Made by a program: the position numbers and the translations under genes. The notes beneath the pieces are model-generated. The model worked only from the letters and a program-made list of their open reading frames with translations, had not been told where the DNA came from and searched no databases. This document shows positions 57,276 to 64,000 of a DNA stretch of 64,000 bases, in pieces. Position 1 is the first letter of the stretch. Every line of letters begins with the position of its first letter. This DNA is from Pseudomonas sp. CFBP13508 (lineage in GTDB: Bacteria > Pseudomonadota > Gammaproteobacteria > Pseudomonadales > Pseudomonadaceae): NCBI RefSeq assembly GCF_005233515.1, contig NZ_QFZZ01000004.1, forward strand, positions 568,644 to 632,643, in the 5' to 3' direction.

Positions 57276-60200
57276 TTCACCTCCAGCGTACTCAGACCAT
57301 TGCCCTGGCGCCGCACCTGAATCTGCACCGGGATCCGTTCGTGCATTTCCTGCACATGGGAAATCACCGCGACCTTGCGCCCCTGCGCCTGCAAGCCATC
57401 GAGCGCGTCCATCGCCAGTTGCAAGGATTCCGGATCGAGGCTGCCAAAGCCTTCATCGATAAACAGCGATTCGATTTTCAGCGTGCTCGACGCCATCGAG
57501 GCCAGACCCAGCGCAAGGGCGAGCGATACGAGGAACGTCTCGCCGCCCGACAACGAATGCACCGAGCGCAGTTCGTCGCCCATTTCCGTGTCCATCACCA
57601 GCAGACCGAGCATGCTGCCGCCGCGTTTGAGGCGATAGCGTTTGACCAGTTGGCGCAGCTGCGCGTTGGCGTGATGCACCAGCAGGTCGAGGTTGTAGGC
57701 CTGGGCGATCTTGCGGAAGGTGTCGCCGGTGGCCGAGCCGATCAAGGCACTGAGCCGCGCCCAGCGCTGGTACTCGGCATAGGCGTCGGCGATCTGCTGG
57801 GCCAGCGCCTGATTGGCGTTCTGCCGGCGCTGGTCTTCAACCTGTTCGGCGCGCAGTTCGGCGCACTGCTGCTCGCTGACGGCGAACTGCTTTTGCAGCT
57901 CGGCGAGGGCGCTGTCCAGCTGTTCGGCGTCAAGATTGCCGTCCTGCCGGGTCTGGTGATCGAGCAGACGCTGATCGCGCTCCTGCAACAGGACCTGGGC
58001 CTGTTCGATGGCTTTTTCGTTGTGCTGAAGGGTCTGGCGCAGCGTGGCGACTTGCGCGTCGTCGAAGCGCAGCAAGTCTTCGAGGCCGCCGTCATCCAGT
58101 TCCGGATGGCTGGCGCGCCAATCGGCGATCTTGCCGGCGAGTGCCTGGTCTTCAGCTTGCAGTGCTTGCAGGCGTTCCTGTTGGGCCTTGAGCTCAGCGG
58201 CGATCTGCACCAGTTGCGTGCGCACGCTTTGCAGCTCTTCAGCCGTACTGGTTTCGGCGGTGCGCGCCTGTTCCACCGAGTGTTCCAGCTGTTGCTGCCA
58301 GTGTTCGGCGCTGCTGTGTTCGCCGATCAGTTGCGCCAGTTTTTCCTGACAGCTTTGCTGCTGCTCGGTCAACGCCGCGAATTGCTGCTCGGCACTGTGC
58401 AGCTGCTGAGTGCGCAGCTGCTGGCGATCCTGTTCTTTCTCCAAAGTTTGCTGGCGTTGCTGCTGTTCGCCCAGTTCTTCCTTTTGCTGTTCAAGCTGAG
58501 CCAGACGCTCGGCGATCTGCCGGTCCAGCTGCATGAACGTTGCCGCCGGCTCCAGGCGCAAGGCTTCAAGCGTGTCAGCGGGCAGCAGCGGGCCGAACGC
58601 GGCAAGTTCTTCTTCCAGGCGCTGACGATCGCTGTTGAGTTCATGCTGCTGATGGCTCAGCTGTTGCGCCGCTTGCTGGTGCGCCACTTCGGCCTGACGC
58701 AATTGCAACGACAGGCGCGCGGCGTCCTGCTGCAAGGTGAGCAGGGCAGTTTGGCGTTGTTCGTCTTGCGTGATGCTCTGGTTCAACTGCTCGTTCTGGC
58801 GGCTGAGCCAGGCGTCGCGTTTGTCAGCGTCCTGGTTGAACAGCTGCGCGGCCAGCGGATGCGCGTCAAGACTTGGCGCGAGGGCTTGTTGCTGGGCGGC
58901 GAGTTGTTCCTGTTGTTGCAGCAGCTCTTTCTGTTGCGCGATCACGCCACCGACTTCGCCGCGCAGCTCGATCAGTTTTTCCTTGAGCTGATCGACCACT
59001 TGCTGGGCGTTGGCCTGCTCGTTTTCATCGTGACGGCCAAGGCTTTGCAGCAGTGCTTCGGGCTGGTGATAGGGATGCTCGTTGCTGCCGCAGACCGGGC
59101 AGGGCTGATCGTCCTGCAACTGCGCACGCAACTCTTCGACACTGGCGCTGCGCGCCAGCCGCTGACGTTCAAGCAGTTCGCGAGTGACGCTGAGGGTCTG
59201 CTCGGCGACGGTCAGTTCGGCCTTGGTTTTCACCCCGTCTTGGGTCAGGCGTTCGCGTTGCTGCTGCGCGTCGAGCTGACGTTGTTGCAACTCGGCGCTG
59301 CGCTTGTCGAGATCCTGCTGAGACGCCCACAAGCGCGCCAGGTCTTCGACTGCGCGCAGCTGTTTGCGGTTGTCCTGCAGCAAGGTGCCGAGCAGGCCGA
59401 TCTGTTCGGCGACTGCGTCCGGCTCTGCGCCAGCCTCTTTGAACAGCACTTCCAGTTGCTGTTTGTGCGAGGCCAGTTGCTCAGCACTGCGCGCGGCGTT
59501 CTGTTCGAGGGACGCCAGTTCGCTCTGGCCCTTGTTCAAGCGGTTGCCGATCAGCATCAGCTGTTGCAGACGATCGCGATAGGCGCTCCAGGCATCGCTC
59601 AACGGCGCCAGATGCGCACTCTGCTCAAGCTCGCTGGCGATGCGTTGCAAACGCTCGGCGACCTCAGCCTGTTTTTCCTGCAAAGCCTGAATCGTGCTCT
59701 GGCCATCCTTGAACGCTTGCTCGGCCGCTTGCCGGGCTTCGGCGCTGCTGGCGGTGTCCTTGATCAGGCGGGCGAGGGTGCTTTGCTCTTCAAACGCCTG
59801 GCGCAGCAACGGCGCGTTTTCGCTCTGGCGTTGTTGCGCTTCGCTCAGGGCGACTTTCGCTGCGTCGAGGTTTTGCGCAAGTTGCGTCTGGCGTTCGCCC
59901 AGCGTCGCGTGTTGTTGGGTGTGCGCGGCAATCTGCGTCGCCAGTGGCGTCAGCAGCGCATCGAGCTCAGCCTTGCGCGCGAACTGATGACGTTGCGGGC
60001 CAAGCTGTTCCAGACGCGCCAGTTTCACCCGCTCGCCGGCCAGTGCCTGCCACTGCTTTTGCGCGGTTTGCAGTTGTTCGCTGGCCGCTTGCTGCGCGTC
60101 CTGCAACTGACGCAAATCCTTCAGCCAACTGTGTTGTTGCTCAAGTTGTTTGAGCTGCGCCTGTTGCGCCTTCATCTGTTGCTGCGCGGTGTTGAAACGC

Positions 60201-60913
60201 TCGTCGAGTTCGGCGCGGGCTTCCGGTGCCAGCGGCGTCACACCGGTGGCCTGATCCTGCAACAGCTTGTGTGCTTCGCGGGCTTCTTTGGTCTTGTCGA
60301 AGGCGCGACGGCCTAGGCGGGTGTAGAGCGCGGTGTCGGTGAGTTTTTCCAGCAGTTCACTGCGGTCGTTGTCGTCAGCCTTGAGGAACGCACTGAACTC
60401 ACTCTGCGCCAGCAGCACAGCGCGAGTGAACTGTTCAAAGTTCAGGCCCAGCGCGGCTTCCAGCTGGGTTTTGTATTCGCCTTTCTGGCTGGCGAGCAGT
60501 TGATCCTGATCGATGTCGCGCAGGCTCTGCCGACTGGCCTGGAGCTTGCCGCCAGCCTTCTCGCGAGCACGATTGGCTTCCCAGCGCGCGCGATAGCGGC
60601 GGCCATCGACGCCGACAAAATCCACTTCGGCATAGCCTTCACCGGTGCCGCGTCGCAGCAAGGTGCGCGGGTCGCCGGTGGCGATTTCACCGTCAGCATC
60701 CGGGACTTTGGCATCGCGGCCGGTGTTGTTCAGGCGCGGTACAGCGCCAAACAGCGCCAGGCACAAGGCATCGAGCAACGTGCTTTTGCCAGCGCCGGTC
60801 GGGCCGGTGATTGCGAACAGGCCGGCGCTGGCCAGCGGTTCAGCGGTGAAATCGATCTCGAACGGCCCGGCCAGCGAGGCGAGGTTCTTCAAACGAATGG
60901 CGAGAATTTTCAT
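57272..60913 (-). CDS. sbcC: SbcC, ATPase subunit of the SbcCD nuclease
   Basis: A 1213-residue SMC/Rad50-like protein. Walker A is GPTGAGKST near residue 38. Long Gln/Leu/Glu-rich coiled coils run to and from the zinc hook CPVCGSNEHP (C605 and C608). The signature motif is LSGGETFLVSLALALGLA, and Walker B is ESLFIDEGFGSLD near the C-terminus. With SbcD it opens hairpins and processes protein-blocked DNA ends. The length fits the Pseudomonas form (E. coli 1048). It overlaps sbcD by four bases. The abundant REP hairpins of the genome are natural substrates. Confidence 0.95.
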   Translation of the reverse strand: MKILAIRLKNLASLAGPFEIDFTAEPLASAGLFAITGPTGAGKSTLLDALCLALFGAVPRLNNTGRDAKVPDADGEIATGDPRTLLRRGTGEGYAEVDFVGVDGRRYRARWEANRAREKAGGKLQASRQSLRDIDQDQLLASQKGEYKTQLEAALGLNFEQFTRAVLLAQSEFSAFLKADDNDRSELLEKLTDTALYTRLGRRAFDKTKEAREAHKLLQDQATGVTPLAPEARAELDERFNTAQQQMKAQQAQLKQLEQQHSWLKDLRQLQDAQQAASEQLQTAQKQWQALAGERVKLARLEQLGPQRHQFARKAELDALLTPLATQIAAHTQQHATLGERQTQLAQNLDAAKVALSEAQQRQSENAPLLRQAFEEQSTLARLIKDTASSAEARQAAEQAFKDGQSTIQALQEKQAEVAERLQRIASELEQSAHLAPLSDAWSAYRDRLQQLMLIGNRLNKGQSELASLEQNAARSAEQLASHKQQLEVLFKEAGAEPDAVAEQIGLLGTLLQDNRKQLRAVEDLARLWASQQDLDKRSAELQQRQLDAQQQRERLTQDGVKTKAELTVAEQTLSVTRELLERQRLARSASVEELRAQLQDDQPCPVCGSNEHPYHQPEALLQSLGRHDENEQANAQQVVDQLKEKLIELRGEVGGVIAQQKELLQQQEQLAAQQQALAPSLDAHPLAAQLFNQDADKRDAWLSRQNEQLNQSITQDEQRQTALLTLQQDAARLSLQLRQAEVAHQQAAQQLSHQQHELNSDRQRLEEELAAFGPLLPADTLEALRLEPAATFMQLDRQIAERLAQLEQQKEELGEQQQRQQTLEKEQDRQQLRTQQLHSAEQQFAALTEQQQSCQEKLAQLIGEHSSAEHWQQQLEHSVEQARTAETSTAEELQSVRTQLVQIAAELKAQQERLQALQAEDQALAGKIADWRASHPELDDGGLEDLLRFDDAQVATLRQTLQHNEKAIEQAQVLLQERDQRLLDHQTRQDGNLDAEQLDSALAELQKQFAVSEQQCAELRAEQVEDQRRQNANQALAQQIADAYAEYQRWARLSALIGSATGDTFRKIAQAYNLDLLVHHANAQLRQLVKRYRLKRGGSMLGLLVMDTEMGDELRSVHSLSGGETFLVSLALALGLASMASSTLKIESLFIDEGFGSLDPESLQLAMDALDGLQAQGRKVAVISHVQEMHERIPVQIQVRRQGNGLSTLEVK

Positions 60914-62154
60914 GGCTGCTCGCCCTCCAGTTGCACGTCCTGCAGCAGTTCGGCGAAGTCCTTGAGCGTCTGCTCGTCGACCTCGTTGCCGTAATTGTCG
61001 AGCCAGGCGCGGCTGAACAGTTCCTGCGGGGTCAGTTGATCAAGTTCGATCAGCGCGGTGCCGTCCTCGCTGCCGTCAGCACCACGGTTGCCGGCGTATT
61101 CAGCGGCGATGCGCACCAGACGCACGGCTTTGCCTTGCAGCGCAGTTTCCACTTGATGGCGCAGATCCGGCTGCGGCTCATCGAGGCGCACGCGCACTTC
61201 CAGCCATGGCTGGCGCTGGGTTTCGGCGAGCAGATCGATGTTCGGCAGGTCGGCCAGTTGCAGCAGAATCTCGGCCAGCGGCGCCGGCCCGATGCGCTGC
61301 AAATTGACCGAGCGCGGGATCAATTTCGGCTCTACGCTGACCAGGGTTTCACCGTCGAGGACCACATCGAGAATCTGATGCTGATAACCGATTTCGGAGA
61401 ACGACAGCGGAATCGGCGAGCCACTGTAGCGGATGCGCTCCTCGCCGTTGACCTTCTGCGGTTTGTGCAAATGGCCGAGGGCGACATAGCTGATGCTTTC
61501 GCCGAACAGGCTGGCGGGCAGGGCTTCGGCATTGCCGATGATCAGGCTGCGCTCGGAATCCTCCGACACCGAGCCCCCGGCCATGTGCGCGTGGCTGATA
61601 GCGATCAACGCCTGTCCGGGCTGACGCTTGGCATTCGCCGCCGCGATCAGCCATTCATGCACCTGACCGATGCCGCGCAGATAGTTGTCGCCCAGATGCG
61701 CGCCAGTGACCTCCGCCGGGCGCAAGAATGGCAACGCCAGACACCACGCGGCGATTTCTCCCTGGGCATTCGGCAGCGGCAGCAACAAACGTTCGGCGTC
61801 GAGCTGCCCGTCATCCAGCCACAGCACCCGACCCAGCGCGTGAGTACGCAAACGCCGCATCAACGGCGCCGGCAGCTCGATCCGTGAGCCGGAATCATGG
61901 TTGCCAGCGATCATCACGATGGTCAGCAGCGGCTGCTGTTCGTGTGCGCTGACGATGAAATCGTAGAGGCGTTCCTGAGCTTTGACCGGCGGATTGACCG
62001 TATCGAAGATATCGCCGGCGATCAGCAGCACATCCGGCTGCGCCAAGTGCAACTGGCGCAGCAGCCATTCGAGAAAACAGGCGTGCTCGAAATCGCGCTC
62101 CTGGCCGTGCAGGTTTTGCCCAAGGTGCCAGTCGGAGGTGTGGAACAGACGCAA
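60910..62154 (-). CDS. sbcD: SbcD, nuclease subunit of the SbcCD complex
   Basis: A 414-residue Mre11-type phosphoesterase. Metal ligand motifs are in order HTSDWHLGQNLHG (4-16), LLIAGDIFDTVNPP (~44), MIAGNHDSGSR (~81), AISHAHMAGG (~190) and ALGHLHKPQ (~230). It is the first gene of the operon sbcD-sbcC-GST. It provides the manganese-dependent exo- and endonuclease activity. Confidence 0.95.
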   Translation of the reverse strand: MRLFHTSDWHLGQNLHGQERDFEHACFLEWLLRQLHLAQPDVLLIAGDIFDTVNPPVKAQERLYDFIVSAHEQQPLLTIVMIAGNHDSGSRIELPAPLMRRLRTHALGRVLWLDDGQLDAERLLLPLPNAQGEIAAWCLALPFLRPAEVTGAHLGDNYLRGIGQVHEWLIAAANAKRQPGQALIAISHAHMAGGSVSEDSERSLIIGNAEALPASLFGESISYVALGHLHKPQKVNGEERIRYSGSPIPLSFSEIGYQHQILDVVLDGETLVSVEPKLIPRSVNLQRIGPAPLAEILLQLADLPNIDLLAETQRQPWLEVRVRLDEPQPDLRHQVETALQGKAVRLVRIAAEYAGNRGADGSEDGTALIELDQLTPQELFSRAWLDNYGNEVDEQTLKDFAELLQDVQLEGEQP

Positions 62155-62231
62155 GGTGGACTCCGCATTTTGATCAAGAGGGTGGCCGCGAGGAACAAAG
62201 GGCGGCGAGAGGAGGGGAGTTTACTGGCAAA

Positions 62232-63362
62232 TCACGCCCCTTGCCTTGTCGTGTGTCTGCTTGCACCGACAGCGGCGAATATTTCGGTAATCGGCCGATG
62301 AGGGTGGCGCTTGTGCATCCGCCGCACTTGTTCGCTCAGCCGCAGCAACTCTTCACTGGGCTTGGCCCATTGCTCTATCGGCAGCGGCTCGGACCATTCG
62401 CGCATGACTTCCGGCAGCGCCTGCTTGCCGATTCTTTCCAGCCGACGAATTTCCCATTCGAGCAAACGGTTGGGAATCGTCCATAAAGTCATGACGTGAT
62501 ACAGGTACCAAAAGAATCCCGACAGCCGCGAGCGGCGGCCTTCACGGATCTGCTGATGCATCCGCGCGCGGGCATTGCGGAAAGTATGCAGGCCTTCGTG
62601 GGGCGGGTCGTCCGGGCCTTGAAGGTCTTGCAGGTCCTGGATCGATTTGAGGTCGTTGACTTCGTACTCCATGTAACCGCGAATCGCTTCCCAGTGACTG
62701 ATCGCAAGCTCCAGGCCGGCGCATTGGAATTCGAGGCTGGTGAGGGTTTCGCCGTGATCAAAACCGATGCCCATGCCGTATTGGCGATGGACGCCGAACT
62801 GGCTGGCACCTTTGGCTTCGATGATCCAGGCGGACAGCGATTCCCATGGAACGAAGACTGGTTCGGTGGCGCCTTCGGGCATGAAGCAGACTTCGCGGCG
62901 TTGACGGTTGAAGCGGGTTGGGATGAGGGAGAGGCGTTTTTTGTGGACGTGGTGCCAGACGGCCAGGCCGATACCCAAGGCCATAAAACCCGTTAATAAC
63001 GCCAATTTGTAAAGGGCAAGAAAAACACCCTCAATAATTTCCTTAATGAACTCCCAGTTATCTCCAAACATGAGCCCAATAAAGCCTCCCACCAGTGGAT
63101 ATAGAAACGCGATCATGAATGTGCCACTGAACGGTCCTCCTAAAGTCACCTGCCACATAAATACCTGCGGGTTTCCCAACCCGAAGTCCATGTAAACACT
63201 GTTTAGTTCCCCTATGTGAGGCCCGTAGGGTGGCGTTTGTGTTGGTAATGGCAAGGGCGCGAGATAGGTAATTTTTCCACTCGGAAACGGTTCAATAAAT
63301 CCCGCTTGTTTCGGCAGTTCAAATGCCCCTCTTGGTATTTGTTTGTCGTTGCTATTGCGCAT
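62232..63362 (-). CDS. hypothetical membrane protein (DUF6708-like)
   Basis: A 376-residue protein with a cytosolic start, two membrane helices (about residues 77-100 and 112-136), and a C-terminal cytosolic region. That region has a PH-like strand set (RQRREVCFMPEGATEPVFVPWESLSAWI) then basic helices (RRSRLSGFFWYLYHVMTLWTIPNRLLEWEIRRLERIGKQ). I associate this layout with DUF6708 proteins of proteobacteria, often near type VI secretion effectors, but the assignment is from memory. Its start overlaps the end of the next upstream gene by 11 bp. Confidence 0.6.
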   Translation of the reverse strand: MRNSNDKQIPRGAFELPKQAGFIEPFPSGKITYLAPLPLPTQTPPYGPHIGELNSVYMDFGLGNPQVFMWQVTLGGPFSGTFMIAFLYPLVGGFIGLMFGDNWEFIKEIIEGVFLALYKLALLTGFMALGIGLAVWHHVHKKRLSLIPTRFNRQRREVCFMPEGATEPVFVPWESLSAWIIEAKGASQFGVHRQYGMGIGFDHGETLTSLEFQCAGLELAISHWEAIRGYMEYEVNDLKSIQDLQDLQGPDDPPHEGLHTFRNARARMHQQIREGRRSRLSGFFWYLYHVMTLWTIPNRLLEWEIRRLERIGKQALPEVMREWSEPLPIEQWAKPSEELLRLSEQVRRMHKRHPHRPITEIFAAVGASRHTTRQGA

Positions 63363-64000
63363 GGTCGGCTCGCTCCAGATACTGGATTTCGACCTTCACA
63401 ACTGGTGGCTTTTCTTTGACAAACTGAGGTGCAACTACGGCGTAGTGTCCGTCTCCACGAGGATCCAGATGGATTACTCGGGTTCGTGACTGCCACTCAC
63501 CCTTTTTGTTCATAGCCTGAATGCACACCGCCAACTCCAGTGCTTCTTTCGCCGGGACGAATTCAGAGTCGGGATTTGTGGGGTATTGAAGACAGAGCAC
63601 GAGTCCCTCCGAATTGGACTTGGCGATGCGCAGGCTATTCACAATTTCGTTGCTGATGACATCTCTCCGCTCCCGTAGAACTCCTCTACTGTGCAGCGGA
63701 GTGGAAATGCGGTGTGCGCCGATACCTAGCCGGCAGGTTGGTTCACTGCCAAGCGGAGGCAACAAGTCATGCAGCGTCAGTCGAGGCAGCACCAGATGAA
63801 TATCGCTGGACTTGGCTCTGATCAGCAGATCTTTCAGCCAGTAGTCATGCGGATTTTTCCCAAGTTGCGCGTAAGGCGCGTGAATTAAAAAAGCCAGGTA
63901 ACTTTGATAGTCATCAAGTGAGTGGTCACCACGCATCTCGCCATCCCTGCTCCATGGTGTGATTGTCAGCCATTTATCGTGGGCACTGAGGTTGAAACGG
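63352..64000 (-). CDS. hypothetical protein, N-terminus beyond the window
   Basis: The frame has no stop between 63352 and the right edge, and reads RFNLSAHDKWLTITPW before the first internal Met, so the gene starts outside. The visible 216 residues include MRGDHSLDDYQSYLAFLIHAPYAQLGKNPHDYWLKDLL and a beta-rich end. No family is recognised with confidence. Pairing by overlap with a DUF6708-like membrane protein suggests a secretion-associated or envelope system. Confidence 0.55.
   Translation of the reverse strand, partial: RFNLSAHDKWLTITPWSRDGEMRGDHSLDDYQSYLAFLIHAPYAQLGKNPHDYWLKDLLIRAKSSDIHLVLPRLTLHDLLPPLGSEPTCRLGIGAHRISTPLHSRGVLRERRDVISNEIVNSLRIAKSNSEGLVLCLQYPTNPDSEFVPAKEALELAVCIQAMNKKGEWQSRTRVIHLDPRGDGHYAVVAPQFVKEKPPVVKVEIQYLERADHAQ

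Noticed and set aside
57266..60316. 1016-codon open frame on the plus strand opposite sbcC
   Set aside because: It is the antisense of a high-G+C coiled-coil gene; its Leu/Gln/Arg-rich product has no family features and sbcC is unmistakable on the other strand.
1..64000. CRISPR arrays, tRNA or rRNA genes, prophage modules
   Set aside because: Repeats seen are REP-type and dispersed, with no regular spacer array; no cloverleaf, rRNA or phage structural gene was recognised.

Overview
The window is chromosomal DNA of a Pseudomonas of the fluorescens group. The evidence is the high G+C and codon usage, many copies of the REP sequence GAGCCTGCTCGCGA in inverted pairs, and the typical content (sbcDC with a GST, cobalamin-riboswitch ABC transporter, cystathionine beta-synthase/gamma-lyase pair, L-arabonate catabolic genes). 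No rRNA, tRNA, CRISPR array or prophage was seen.

Layout. 1-2400: a graveyard of contact-dependent-inhibition genes: tail of a REP-associated transposase with its last 152 bp duplicated in tandem, orphan immunity-like genes, a haemagglutinin fragment and a deaminase-like toxin tip, separated by copies of a REP-like motif (core ACGTGGTCTGTCC). 2443-2994: a lipoprotein. 3049-8597: LLM flavin monooxygenase, chemoreceptor, flavin reductase and NCS1 permease. 8847-13154: polyamine-type binding protein, TerC protein, AraC regulator and BASS transporter. 13580-16956: a lower-G+C operon with a homospermidine-synthase-like enzyme, two paralogous diiron proteins, a membrane protein and a rubredoxin. 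17305-19959: response regulator, hybrid kinase and YecR-like lipoprotein. 20160-22615: gene remnants, a TIR-domain protein and a membrane protein. 22846-31330: trans-sulfuration pair, truncated metE, B12-type ABC transporter with riboswitch, ParD-like/methionine aminopeptidase pair. 31534-42769: ABC transporter, ribBA-like gene, DUF1330, NUDIX, GntR regulator, CMD protein, second flavin reductase, aldehyde dehydrogenase, alpha/beta hydrolase and DUF1185. 43232-46656: YCF48-like protein and RND/MMPL exporter. 47005-55544: L-arabonate-type catabolism. 55701-64000: small proteins, GST-sbcC-sbcD and two unassigned genes at the edge.

Main result. Six promoter regions, three at 4.2-7.1 kb and three at 35.5-42.8 kb, carry the same near-palindrome TGG[T/A]ATACC[A/G]TAATA[C/T]. 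They precede the monooxygenase and chemoreceptor, both flavin-reductase units, the NCS1 permease, the ABC transporter, ribBA and DUF1330, and the long operon that includes an FCD-type GntR regulator. This ties two loci 25 kb apart into one predicted regulon: a chemotaxis, uptake and flavin-dependent oxidation pathway, with its own flavin-precursor gene, for an unidentified, possibly heterocyclic, substrate. The second candidate new system is the homospermidine synthase / dual diiron / rubredoxin operon, which looks like a small biosynthetic cluster acting on a polyamine.
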